In this document: positions 1 through 10,933 of the stretch, in pieces | Position numbering within the stretch: position 1 is the stretch's first letter | How the letters are laid out: each line of letters opens with the position of its first letter | From: Ascochyta rabiei | Taxonomy: Eukaryota; Ascomycota; Dothideomycetes; Pleosporales; Didymellaceae | DNA length: 64,000 nt | Assembly (NCBI RefSeq): GCF_004011695.2 | Contig: NC_082422.1 | Location: 992,001 to 1,056,000, forward strand | Reading direction: 5' to 3' | Program-made: the position numbers and the translations under genes | Notes under the pieces: generated by a model | What the model was told of the DNA's origin: nothing | The model's input: the letters and a program-made list of their open reading frames with translations, nothing else | The model's database searches: none

Positions 1-397
1 GTACTACCCGCGTCGATGCCTTGAAACCGGTGTCCATGTCCATCTCACCCGTGTTCGGGTCAAAGACCATGTCGTCGCCCCAGTGGAAGCCGCCGAGGTC
101 GAAGGGCAGCGGAGCCGGTGCTTGAACAGCGACGCATGCTGTCTCGGGGAGGTGGAGCTGCTGTCCTAGGCGCGTGAAGGAGACATTCGTATCGCCGAGG
201 CCGTGAAGTAGGACGAGGACGTTGGTCGGTTGCTGCGCAGAGGGAGCTGCACCGGTCAGCAACCTTCACGGACACGGTGTGCTGCTGGCGTTGCAGGTTT
301 TGCGCTGCCCCTGAAATGCGGACTGTGACGTACCGGGCGTAACGGTCAGCTTCACCGACGAGGGAAAGTCGGCGTGGGTGGGCAGTCGCCCTGGCAT
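1..397 (-). CDS. Acyl-protein thioesterase/carboxylesterase-like alpha/beta hydrolase (partial)
   Basis: N-terminal part of a minus-strand gene that leaves the window at base 1. Exon 1 (397-334) encodes MPGRLPTHADFPSSVKLTVT and ends in a GTACGT donor. An 87-nt intron (333-247) has a GCTGAC branch site and a CAG acceptor. Exon 2 (246-1) reads TNVLVLLHGLGDTNVSF and later GGFHWGDDMVFDP. The LLHGLGD oxyanion-hole strand and the proline-rich approach to a substrate loop match the phospholipase/carboxylesterase family (Abhydrolase_2: acyl-protein thioesterases and fungal relatives). The GxSxG nucleophile elbow and the catalytic Asp/His would lie beyond the window, so activity cannot be judged. Family members hydrolyse thioester or carboxyl ester bonds, usually in the cytosol. 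The family call is fairly safe; the substrate is unknown. Confidence 0.72.
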
Positions 398-1109
398 GGC
401 TGATACGGCGGCTTGTGCGGTGCTGCAAGCATGTCGGTAGGCCTTGGGGTGGGGATCAATCTGACGCAAATGCGGGAGATGGCTCCACTAAGCTTCGAGC
501 AAAGCTTGGAACCAGGCACGCACACACGTTCGACAGCCTTTGGAAGACCAAGAACAATCGAGACTGCGCCGATAAAGACGGCACTACAAACCTGCCGCGT
601 GCAGATGCACAGCCACTGCATTCAGCTGCATTGCTCCTTTGCAACCGATCCCTGCGGCTGATGGGCTGATGGGCTGATGGCGCCGATGGCGAAGCTTTAC
701 CAAGGAAGCTTGGCTGGCTTAGCGCGCAGATGCTGGGGAACAGTCCAGCCGCATGCGTCTATATGTCCGAGCAACGGTCCAATGGCGACCTCCTACTCTC
801 TCCGTGCTGCTTCATAGGGTTGTCGGGAGGGCCGCAGTTGAGCCACCCATGGACCCTGGATGGCTGACGCAGGTCGAGAAGAGAGGGACACGTTTGGATC
901 CGGTCGTCGTGTTGCCCTAGATGACGAAAGACGGCAGCGGAGACTCGGTTTGAGAAGGGCGGAGTACGAGGGGCTGCAGCTACTTAAGGCCGTCGTCCTG
1001 CCCGTCACTGACCTCATTCCTTCTACTTTCAAGCTCTCAACATCTCTCCTACACCACCACCACCTTCTTCACCAAACAACCAACAGCCACCGACAACAAC
1101 ACAACCACA
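398..1109. other. Intergenic region between divergent genes
   Basis: Divergent spacer between the hydrolase start (397) and the CipC-like start (1110). A short GATGGGCTGATGG-type repetition lies near 660-690. The last 60 bases before 1110 are rich in ACC and CAA triplets, as is usual in fungal 5' leaders. I see no gene here. Confidence 0.5.
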
Positions 1110-1607
1110 ATGGGTTTCTGGGGTATGCTTCTCCCTCCTGTTTCCCCATTGAGCTGTTTCTAACATGTCCCGCAGACAAGAACGAGGACAGCTACGAGCA
1201 GGTCTACAACAACGACAACTTCGAGGAGAACAAGGCCAGCCTTGGCCATGAGGTGATTGCCGGAGGTGCTGCGTTTGCCGGCTTCAAGGCTTTCGAGGAT
1301 CACCAGCGCAAGGAGGGTCCGCCACCCCGCTTTCCAGTCTTGAACCACACCACTGACATCAAGCACAGGCAAGCCCGTCTCCCACGCCTTCGCCAAGGAG
1401 CTCGTTGCAGGCTTCGCAGGAGCGGAGATCGATCGCCTTGCGGAGACAAAGGGCGAGGACTTCTTTGACCGAGAAAAGGCGAAGCGTCATGCGAAGCAGC
1501 AAGCTGAACAAATGTATGACGAGCATTACGTAGATGGACAGGGCGCAGATCAGTACGACCCCAACCAGTACGGCCGCCCCGAGCGATTTGAACGCCGCGG
1601 CTGGTAG
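1110..1607 (+). CDS. CipC-like stress-response protein (DUF3759 family)
   Basis: Three exons (1110-1122, 1176-1316, 1369-1607) give 130 aa. Exon 1 encodes only MGFW plus one base; the donors are GTATGC and GTCCGC, and the second intron has a CTGAC branch site. The protein begins MGFWDKNEDSYEQVYN, followed by HEVIAGGAAFAGFKAFEDH, FAKELVAGFAGAEIDRLAET and DREKAKRHAKQQAEQ. This is the conserved layout of fungal CipC (first described as concanamycin-induced protein C in Aspergillus): an acidic N-terminus, a small Gly/Ala-rich helix with the EDH motif, and a basic DREKAKRHA helix. Length is typical. Molecular function is unknown; members are abundant, small, probably cytosolic, and induced by stress or antibiotics. 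It ends about 400 bp before the SPX-EXS gene on the same strand, with no sign of co-transcription. Confidence 0.85.
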
Positions 1608-2007
1608 AGGCTGTGCACTGCGCGTAGAAGCGTAGACAGATGATAGAACGAGCATGAATAACAAAGTGTGAACACTATACGTCCGTGCTCATCACAACTC
1701 CTTTCACCGTGTTTTACTGCTGCCGTCGCGATGCCGACTATCCCCACCAGCGTGAGCCTTGAAGCAGTTGAACGGAGACTGGTGGTGCGTAAAGAGCGTT
1801 GTCACGACGACGATGACGGCGCCTTGACAGCGGACTGCCAGCCAAGACCCACCGATAGGGTCAGTGCGGCCAGCCTCTCCGGCACGACCCTTGGGAGGAT
1901 CTGCGACACCATCTGGCGGACGGCTCGAGTCCTCGTGTGTCTGCAGGAGGCCTGGTGTTGTGCAACGCCACCCTCATCCTCGCGCCTGACGCGCCCACGG
2001 CGCCAGC
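1608..2007. other. Intergenic region
   Basis: 3' region of the CipC-like gene and promoter of the SPX-EXS gene. I see no further gene or obvious motif. Confidence 0.4.
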
Positions 2008-5000
2008 ATGAAGTTCGCAAAGTAAAGCAACCGCCTTCCACCCCACGGCGACCAGCACAAGACTAACCGAGAGCTAGAGAGCTGGAGCGCGACCTCGTGC
2101 CTGAATGGCGGCTGAAGTATCTCGACTACAAGGTGCGCAGTTCCGCCACGCAGCACCTGCCTGGCCTCGGCGTTGGGCGCGCTCGTTAACCGCGGGAGCA
2201 GCTCGGGAAGAAGAAACTCAAGGCCATCGACCGCGCGCTGCGAAACGTGAGCCAGACGCCGCGACTGCGCCGCCGCGGCACCAACCACCTGCCCGGCCCC
2301 GCAGAGGTCGCCCCCAAATACTCGTTTCTCAATCGCGACCACTTGGGCCGAGAAGCGAACGACCCTGCCGACGTGCCCGACCCCGTCAACAACAGCCAGC
2401 CCACGCTCCATCTCACGCGCACGCCAGAAGAAGCGCCCTTGGCACAGGGCGAGAATGGACGCAGCGGCTTCGGCACGAGCTATGGCAGCATAGTCGGCAG
2501 TCTGCCCAACGGGACCGAGGCCGGCTCCGAGCGAGGACGGCCGCCGCCTTCTTTGCAACTGCCCGGTGCTGCATTGGATCCTGAGGATGCATCGCCCAGC
2601 ATGGGCCCTGCCGCAGCCTCTCTTCGCAAGCACAAGGCCGTCAAACTGCCCTCCCCCACCAACGGCAGCGCCTTCGAGGTCGGCAAGACGAGGACCCCCC
2701 ACAGAAAGCACGCCTCGCTCCCAGCACGCTACAAGAGCATCTTCAGTCCAAAGCGCATGAACTCGATGCCAGGTCCTGGCTCAGGCGTGGAGCCCCACCC
2801 CAGGCCCTTCATCAAGCGCGTCATGTCCATGGGCGCCCCAGACCCAGAACCCAGCCCTGGCGACGTCCCGCTCGAGGCCTACCGCGAGCTCGATTTCCGC
2901 CAGGCAGACTTCTTCCAGTTCTTGGACCAGGAGTTGGAGAAAGTCGAGCGCTTCTACAAGGAGAAAGAGGACGAGTCCACCAACCGCCTGAGCGTACTGC
3001 GCGACCAGCTGCACATCATGAGGGACCGGCGCCTGGACGAGCTGATCCAGCGCCAAACCGCAAAGCTGAAGCACAAGGCGACCAAGCACCGCAGCATACC
3101 AGGTGTGCAGGCAAAAGGCCACGCATACAGCTCCAACGATGAGAGCGCCCAAGAGTACAAGCTAAAAGGACACCAAATGAGCAAGTCTTGGCTCAATCCC
3201 ATAGATGCCGCGCTCGAGGCGGTCAGCGCTGGAAAGTACGGCACCAGTACTCAGGCCATGACGGCGCTCGCCACGCCGTCCGTCCTCAAGCCCATGCCCG
3301 TGCTGAGCAACGACGACCGTCGTGACTTTGTCCGTCGGCCAGACCTTCCAGACGTTCCCTACCAGTCGGCGAAGCGAAAGCTCAAGGTGGCACTCCAGGA
3401 ATACTACCGCGCTCTGGAGCTGCTCAAGTCGTACGCCCTCCTGAACCGCACTGCATTCCGCAAAATCAACAAAAAGTACGACAAGACCGTGCATGCGAGG
3501 CCGTCCATGCGCTACATGAACGACAAGGTCAACAAGGCCTGGTTCGTCAACAGCGATGTCATCGAAGGACACATTCGATCAGTAGAAGACCTCTATGCGA
3601 GGTACTTTGAGCGAGGCAACCACAAGGTGGCCGTAGGCAAGCTGCGTATCAAGATTGCACGGGCGGGTGACTACACAGACAACACGTTCCGGAATGGGCT
3701 GCTGTTGTCTGCTGGTACCAGCCTGAGTATCCAAGGGCTCATCAAAGCAGCTGGCATAGCGGACTCCTACCACCCAGATGATCCTACCTTATCCGTCCAC
3801 ACGAGCTACTTGCTACAGGTATGCACGACATTCTCCTGGTGTGTTCAAAGCTAACTCTGTCAGATCTATGCTGGCTTCTTCCTCGTCAACCTGCTCGTCC
3901 TACTCTTCTCTCTTGCTTGTCGTGTGTGGCACAACTCCAAGATCAACTTTGTCTTCATCTTCGAATACGATACCCGCCACTTTCTGGACTGGAGGCAGCT
4001 CGCCGAGGTATGCACCTTGTGTTACGACTTACCAAGGTGAAGCTAACTTCCCGCAGCTGCCGTGTTGGTACTTTCTTTTCCTGGGTCTGGCTATGCAGCT
4101 CAACTTCCATCGTGTTGGCGGCGAAGCTTTGTACCTGTACTGGCCGGTCATCTTGATTGGTGTTTCTACTCTTGTCCTCGTCAATCCCATCCGAATCTTC
4201 TACTACCGAAGCCGAATGTGGTTGCTCTACTCGTTGGTATGTTCTGCTAATCCATCACTGTGGCCGTCCGCTAACGCTTGCACAGTGGCGCCTCGTCCTT
4301 GCTGGCATATATCCTGTTGAATGGCGCGACTTCTACCTCGGCGACATGTTCTGCTCCTTGACCTACAGCATGAGTGTGAGTTCACTCAGATCCGTTGACT
4401 GCGTTGTCTAATCAAGTCTAGAACATCGCGTTATTCTCCTGTCTATACGCTCGTGGCTGGGACGACCCTGCGCAATGCAACTCTTCGCACTTGCGCACTA
4501 TGGGCTTCCTGTCATGTCTACCGGGCATCTGGCGTGCCCTGCAGTGTATCCGGCGATACTGGGATACAGGTAACAAGTTCCCCCATCTCCTCAATTGCGG
4601 CAAGTACTTCGCCACAATCATCTTCTACATGACCTTGAGCATCTACCGCATCAACAAGACCGGCCCGAACAAAGCGGTGTTCATCACTTTCGCTACCATC
4701 AACGCCATCTACACGAGTTTCTGGGACATCTACTACGATTGGAGTCTTGGTGATCCTCGTGCGAAGCATCCGTTCCTTCGTAAAGAGCTGGGCTACAAGA
4801 AGGTATGGTGGTACTATGCGGCCATGGTGATCGACCCTATCCTGCGTTTCAACTGGGTACTCTACACCATCATTCCACTCCAGCTGCAGCATTCGGGCAA
4901 GACTGCCTTCTGTGCTGCGCTCGGTGAGATCTTCCGGCGAGGTATATGGTCCGTCTTCCGTGTCGAGAACGAGCACTGCACCAACGTCGGCCGCTTCCGA

Positions 5001-5573
5001 GCCAGTCGAGACGTCCCCCTGCCCTATGAGCTTCCTCCCAGCCCCGAGACACAATCTCTTGCCGCGGATCAACGAGGCGACAGGATCGACGAGGAGCAGC
5101 CAGCCCGCAAGCGCAGGTCTACAACTGCACCACCAGATGGCCTCACTCCGCTCAGATCCACGAGCGGCACAGACCTCGAGCGCTCTCGCTCCTCGGCACG
5201 CCAGCGTCGCGGCTTCCCCCAGGCCGAAGACGAGTTCCGCCCCTCCCCGCTCCAACGCGCCTTTACCCATGTCGGCGACATCTTCCGCGACGCGCACGCC
5301 CAGGACTTTGAGCGCAAGAAGAAGCCCGAGCTCGGCCGCGATCCGCGCGACGACAAGCTGAACGACGGCGATTCGACCGACGAATCCGACGGCGACGAGG
5401 GCCCGGGCGACAACTCCGGCGTCGCGAGCGCAGGCGACGAAGGCGACGGCAGCGACAAGAGCGACGACGACGACGACGTTGTTGACGACGTCGAGGAAAG
5501 CGCTGTTTCTCGCATCAGAGAGGATCTCAGAGTTGGCATGACAGGCGCCGGTGAGGGCTCGTCTGGACATTAA
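2008..5573 (+). CDS. SYG1: SPX-EXS phosphate transporter/sensor (SYG1/XPR1 homologue)
   Basis: Seven exons (2008-2021, 2078-2132, 2202-3818, 3864-4007, 4057-4236, 4286-4375, 4422-5573) join in frame to 1083 aa. The N-terminus MKFAKELERDLVPEWRLKY is the first SPX helix. KKKLKAIDRAL, LDFRQADFFQFLDQELEKVE and RKLKVALQEYYRALELLKSY supply the rest of the SPX domain, interrupted by a low-complexity insert of roughly 190 aa. Membrane segments follow, then the EXS domain with DTRHFLDWRQ, KYFATIIFYMTLSIYR and SFWDIYYDWSLGD. The C-terminal tail is acidic and disordered (DDKLNDGDSTDESDGDEG). SPX domains bind inositol pyrophosphates, and XPR1 exports phosphate; yeast Syg1 sits at the plasma membrane and was linked to G-protein signalling. 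The start was chosen because the SPX consensus begins exactly at this ATG. The third acceptor is NAGNAG-like (2199 or 2202). Confidence 0.9.
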
Positions 5574-5637
5574 ATATCCTTACCTACATACCATCCACAA
5601 TCCACACCCCCCTACCTATCACCCATGCATGCCATCT

Positions 5638-6322
5638 CTACTCCGCCTCCTCATCTCCCATCTCCTTCCCCATCTCATCCCACGCCGCCTTCCACACATT
5701 CAACAACACCCCCCGCGCCCGCTTCATCTCCCACATACGCGTATTCGCCCTCTCCTTATCCGCCGCTGTCTTGCCATTCTGTTTGTCCGAGTGGTATCTC
5801 AGCGCCATGAGATGCGCAGCTATTTTAATCGTCACTAGCGGGGCGCTGGGCGGGAGGCCGAGGGTTGCGCACGGATTGAACGGATCTGCTTGTTGTGGTG
5901 CTGCTGTGCTTTTACAGTCGTCTTTAGCTATGCTCTTACTCTCACCCATCGCCTTTAGATCCGCTGGTATGACAGCGCGGGGTTCCGCGTGGAGATGCAC
6001 CGTCGCTGGCGTTGTCTGTGGCGGCGTTGAAACGAGTTTCTTCACCCTGTCGACTTGTTTGCTCCTGCTGGTCTTCATCGTCCTTGTCACGTCTCCCCCG
6101 TTTCTCTTCTTTCTGCCATTCGCACGCTGGGGATTCCTCTCCTTCTCTTTCTGCTTCTTCTCCTGCAGATTGGTGACGCCGGATGTCGCGGGTGAGTTCT
6201 TGGAGGAGGGATAGCAGGGCAGATGGGCTGTGGGGACTGAGTCCGGTACGGGTCGTGGGGAGTAGGAGAGTATCATCGTCTGTCGGATCGAAGGGGAAAC
6301 GGGGATGCCATGGCGGTTCCAT
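5638..6322 (-). CDS. J-domain-like protein with HSD in place of HPD
   Basis: The C-terminal half (about 5640-5880) reads CATLGLPPSAPLVTIKIAAH, then MALRYHSDKQNGKTAADKE and MWEMKRARGVLLN. This matches the J-domain pattern, but HPD is HSD, which should weaken Hsp70 stimulation. Two gene models are possible. One is an intronless frame starting at 6276. The other starts at 6322 (MEPPWHPRFPFDP...), uses a 61-nt intron 6125-6065 (GTGCGA donor, CAG acceptor) and continues as ASKQVDRVKKLVS. The second gives a more protein-like N-terminus with a helical LLSLLQELTRDIRRH segment, but its donor is weak. The stop lies 64 bp from the stop of the convergent SPX-EXS gene. No signal peptide or membrane segment was seen, so a soluble co-chaperone-like protein is inferred. 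Confidence 0.55.
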
Positions 6323-8339
6323 GGCGCTACTTGCTGCTCGAATCGTCCCTAGTGGATGAGCTTGGGATTTGACATGGAATCAAGAGAAGAGAGGGTTTCT
6401 TGGAGAAAATACTCATCCTCTCGGGTACGTGGGCATAAGTTGTCGGCTTGCTCTTATACATCCTGCAGATTCCTAGAAGTCACGTCCAGCGAAATCGGCA
6501 TGTTCGTTTGGTACAGGGTGACCTTTTGTAGTATTCCATGTTCGTAGACCAACATACTGCCCTTCACTAACACGATTCACTGGCTCACCATGTCGAACAC
6601 AGTTGGTGCTGGCGGTCTGCCATTCACGAGCGAGGGGGATCGCCATGTGACCGCGCGGTGCCAGACTCCAGACTCCTAGGGCAGCCGTTACCCCGGACGA
6701 CTTCACCTCCGAGCCTGAAGTCGCCAGCCTTGCCTAACCTGAGGGTCTCAGAGCGCTGCGAAGTCCAACGCAGGCCGGAAACGCGGACATATTGTCGCCT
6801 CACGCCGTACGAGGCGATGGCGTGGGGAAGCGATTGCATTTCCTCACCGCCCTGCCAGCATCGTGCATTGCTGCTATATCGCAGGGATTCTGAACCCATC
6901 GACACCCGCTATAGCAGAGATTCTCGTACTCCCCGGGAGCACAGCGCGCGCCAGACTGCTCATGCGGGATTCTCCAGGCCCATCCAACGCGTCAACCACG
7001 ATTCCCTCGTCTCGAAATGGTTGGTAAAGTGGCCCTGGCGTGCGGCGATTCCATGGACGGACTTGTCAGCCATGTGCACTATGTGCGAGTGCTTGTCTCC
7101 GGGTGATGACAGCTGGTAGTTCACTAGCTAATGCCCTGGCGTTCTACCAGAGAGGTTCTGTCGCAGACTGTGGATTGTAGCCTTTGCCCTGAATGATACG
7201 TGTGTCGAGGACCCAAGGCCCAATTTGATATTTGAAAAAAAAAGGGGGGGGGGGGGGGAAGAAATAGACACAAGAGCGAGCTTTCCAGAAACGTCGCTCC
7301 TTGACGGGCGCTTATTGCAGGTCGTGCCGCAAAACGAGTTGGTCAAGTAGCTTGCTGCAAACAAGCTCCCTCACAAACGCCACTCTCCTTCTCTTCTTGC
7401 ACACAGCCCCCTGCAAGCTAGAAGGAAGTCCAAACCAACGAACAGCGTAGAACCTGCCAAGATCCTCCACGGAAGCTGCAGTACCATCACCCAAGTGCAT
7501 TGCCTGCGGACATCAAAGCCTAGGTAAACAAGATGGGCTCGCTAGAGCGGCCTTTGCGGTAAAGATGGTAAGAAAAAATGCTTTTGCAACGTGGCCGTTC
7601 CTTTCATAGCCTGTACTCTCTCTCGTAACGCTTAAGCGATCAGGAATGATGCGATAATGGGTGTGTTCGGACAGCACCGCAGTTACAATCTCAAGTTCCT
7701 CTGAACCTACTACATCCCGCTGTCTACTACGCACCTCAGCTTGTTGAATTACGAAACCTCTGCTAAACTTGTATTTATATTGACTTTTCCTCTTCTTCTG
7801 TAGTACACTGTAATGCACTGCACTGCACTGTAATGCACTGCACTTACACAGTTCCATGCTAGTGTTGTGAGGCGAACGGAGGGCAGAAAACAAAGATCAG
7901 GAACAAAAGAGAAGAAACCCCGATTCCAAACCCAAGCCTAAAACTAGAAATGTAGTTCTGTTTCCATCGTCAATATCCACGTCTTAGAGAAGTAAACTAC
8001 AGCAGATATACCTATATTTACATGAATCAATACGAACTAACGCGTTGGCTCTATAGTCAATCAAACTAGGTAGCTGTAGTGTGCTGTAGTACTGTATGTA
8101 GATGAACCTACAAAACATGCTCTATGTGCTATACGTTTCAATATATGCGTTAGTGCTTCTGGACGGGTGGTTGGACCGGTGGACAGTTTGTTCATTTTTG
8201 TTGATATTATGAATTTTTTTCTTTTCCATTCGATTGGTGGGGAAGTCAGGTAACTGTTAGGTAGCCTCCATACATGAGTGAATCTGACCCAGCGATACAG
8301 AACCGGTAGCCATGCTGAAGGTATGTCTCCACGTAAGTG
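6323..8339. other. Gene-poor intergenic region
   Basis: About 2 kb with no convincing coding frame. It contains an A9-G15 run at 7235-7258, a small ATGCACTGC repetition at about 7805-7850, and an AT-richer stretch at about 7900-8280 that probably includes the 3' flank of the DUF1593 gene. Open frames up to about 150 codons exist here but show no splice logic or family resemblance. Confidence 0.5.
7235..7258. repeat. Homopolymer junction A9-G15
   Basis: Nine A followed directly by fifteen G. Tracts like this are length-unstable and prone to sequencing error; no gene spans it. Confidence 0.8.
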
Positions 8340-9858
8340 CTATGCTACAGGGTCTAGGATCACGCGGCGGTAGGTCGTCAATCCCATTTCACGCTTCTCC
8401 GTCACGGAGAGGATCAGGTGCATGGTCTGTGGGGTTGTTAATGAGGGTTTGGCGTTTCTACCCACCACTTAAGCAGCGGCAGAAGAGAAGAAGACTTACC
8501 AGGTTCGCCAACGGCGTAACCCCAACGACACTCCCGTCTTCATTCATCGGCACGATGGTGATGTTCTTGCTGACCACGCTGTCAGTCACCGGCCCGCTCA
8601 TCTCCTGTACCACGTCCCTATAGTGGAACCACTCGAACGCCAGGACATCGCCATCGGGATCCCAACTGGCGCTTGCATCGAGTGAGATCGTGTCGTTGAG
8701 CGTGAAGGTGCGGTGAACGATACCACCGCATGCTTCATCCGCCAGCACTGCGAGCGGCGCGTGGTTGTGCGCGCTGTAGTCTGTGTCGAGCGTCCATTGC
8801 ATGCGGTTTGCAAAGTCGAATTGGTATCCGGACCGCCAGCGCCAGATGCTCGCGTGGTTGCTCAGATGGCCCGCGCCATCGACGCCGGCGGCGAAGTCGG
8901 TTGCATCCGTGTAGACGCGTGAGTTGGCGCCGCTGCGATCCAGGAGCTTGTACCGTCCGCCCCAGCTGCCCCATTCTGGGTGCTCAGGGTCGCCGAGGCC
9001 GTTTTTGATGAGGGGGAAGAACGAGGGTGTGTCGCCCTCCATGATGTAGTCGTAGTGCGGGTAGTGTTTTCCCAGCTCGCCGACGCTGCGAATGTGCTGG
9101 TCCAGCCAGGCGTTGGTGATGAGTGACGAGTCCGGCCCGCCGCGGTCTGCAGGTCGGAATATCTCACCGGATATCCCGTTCCAGGTTGCGCGCGCATAGT
9201 CGCTCATGGCGTGCAGCGAGACGATGTAGAAGAGCTGCGGGAAGTGCAGGCGCAGCCAGGGGCCGGCGTCGTCCTGGTCCGAGATGGCGTAGACGCGCAG
9301 TTTGGACACAAACTGCGCTGTGGCGTTTGCAGAACGTGTCGAAGAGACATGCTGCAGCGATTCCGCCAGGACGTTGGTCCCGCCCCAGGCTAGGAACCAG
9401 GTAGGCTCAGGAGAGCTGTCGATGACATCAACAAACGCCGCGGCTGCGTCGCTGAGGTTCAGCTTCAGTGCTGCGAGGCCGTAGACCGGGTGGCCAGTGG
9501 TGACTTTGGACAAAAGCTCGGCAGCCGACGGGTAGGGTGCGCTGGGAGGCACATGAGCGTTGAGATTGACCGTCACGTTTCCATAGACGGATATCACCTG
9601 ACGAATCGTCGCCTCGTCCACCGAGTCGTTCTTGTGGATCGACGTCGACCCGGCGATACCTTGGATGTCGAGCTCGTTTGCGTACGTCAAGAAGCGCACA
9701 AGACTCATCTGGTCGTCCGGCTCATTGCTCATGTCGGTAGAAATGAAGACGCGATGCTTGTGCTCATAACGACTCGTCTCGCATTTCCGCGTGTCGTTGG
9801 ACGTCTGCGCGAGCACTGAAGCTGCCAGCGAGAGGCTTGAGAAGTGGAAGAGCCTCAT
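8340..9858 (-). CDS. Secreted DUF1593 protein (nucleoside-hydrolase-like fold)
   Basis: Exon 1 (9858-8500) and exon 2 (8426-8340) join through a 73-nt intron (GTAAGT donor, CCACAG acceptor) to give 481 aa. MRLFHFSSLSLAASVLAQ is a signal peptide; an in-frame upstream start was rejected because it would bury it. The mature protein opens RVFISTDMSNEPDDQMSLVR, the Asp-rich loop resembling the metal site of nucleoside hydrolases. It continues with FLAWGGTNVLAESL, RVYAISDQDDAGPWLR and HYDYIMEGDTPSFF, as in the DUF1593 family. The C-terminal part (LDASASWDPDGDVLAFEWF) looks like a small beta-sandwich domain, and exon 2 finishes it with HLILSVTEKREMGLTTYRRV. Bacterial relatives are sometimes labelled cellulose-binding. 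Substrate unknown; a secreted glycan or nucleoside hydrolase role is inference. Confidence 0.85.
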
Positions 9859-10933
9859 AATGGAGACCGTAAGGATGGGAGTGAGTCGCGTCCAATTCGT
9901 ACTTCGTTTTCGGCTTCCAAGCACATACTTATACTCATCATGATCGTCATCTTGCTGAATTGCGTATGCCTTGGAGACAGAGTTTTCTTGCTACTATCCA
10001 TGCTCGTCCACGTTTGTCCGATGAGCTTTGTGGAGGTAGCTTGTGGGGAACCCCGCAGTAGCATCGCGCTTGATCCTATGGAGCAATACCGGTAGTCCGG
10101 TATGAATCGTGCCGCCGATGAGGTTGCCGTGGGAGATTGGCATCGGAGAAAATCAAGCAGTGGGTTGCCGAGTTGGGATAGCTGGGCCTACGCTTTCCAG
10201 ATTGGGCAGACATGCGATTGACGTCAGGTAGAGCTTCTGCAATGAATCGTGCCCGATCACTTCAACAAGACGCGTACGTCTTCTTCTGTCCAATCCAAAG
10301 CCCAAGACAACTGGAACAAACTCGATCAGACAAAATTGATATTCATCACTCCATACAAGCTTAACCTGTACTGTGAAAGAGCATTCACGCCTTACTGAAA
10401 CTGCAGCCTTCGACATCAACAAAGCAATCACAGCGCACACTCCAAACACTAAAAACAAGCCAGTAAACACAATAGAGAAGATACACTCTCCTTCCCTCGC
10501 ACTACGTTGTCGCATGTCGCACAAATTGCAACAGTAGCTGTATGAACAGCACTTATACATATCTGTATTCTATGGTCTCCAGCAATCAATTTGAGAAAGG
10601 ACCCAAAGTGAGACGAAACGTTGATACGAGGAGATCTTGAGTTAGATTTCTTGTTCTTCGATATACACGCCAGACAAACCGTCCTAAAACAGTGTTGCTA
10701 TAGACAATTTTTTGCCCGTGATATCATGCGGATTTGCCTCGTGAACAACATAGAGGACTTATACTTGTTCTAAAACTCCAAGATTGCCCTTATGCTTACC
10801 TAATATCTACCAGCACAAATTCTAGAGACTGGCTGGCTATACGTCTGATATCCATATTGGCCTCACTATCTATAAACAACGTGCGCGCTCATCGCATCAT
10901 CTGCAAGGTGACAAACCTTCCTTGTCGCTACGT
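9859..10933. other. Intergenic region
   Basis: Promoter of the DUF1593 gene and 3' region of the glucosidase II alpha gene. The only frame of note is the 135-codon minus frame 10560-10153, listed separately at low confidence. Confidence 0.4.
10153..10560 (-). CDS. Doubtful Cys-rich small membrane-protein frame
   Basis: An intronless 135-codon frame starts with ATG and a Cys-rich segment (MYKCCSYSYCCNLCDM). A hydrophobic stretch follows (IVFTGLFLVFGVCAVIALLM), then a basic RR pair. That arrangement, Cys cluster then membrane helix then basic stop, is what a small membrane protein would show. I recognise no family, and the remainder (VEVIGHDSLQKLYLTSI) is featureless. A frame this long can arise by chance, and it lies in the spacer between two minus-strand genes. 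Low confidence. Confidence 0.18.
   Translation of the reverse strand: MYKCCSYSYCCNLCDMRQRSAREGECIFSIVFTGLFLVFGVCAVIALLMSKAAVSVRRECSFTVQVKLVWSDEYQFCLIEFVPVVLGFGLDRRRRTRLVEVIGHDSLQKLYLTSIACLPNLESVGPAIPTRQPTA

Noticed and set aside
4518..5570. 350-codon minus frame
   Set aside because: Antisense shadow of the last SYG1 exon; no domain.
7513..7893. 126-codon minus frame near a CACTGC repeat
   Set aside because: Partly made by the repeat (CKCSALQCSAVHYS) and without family resemblance.
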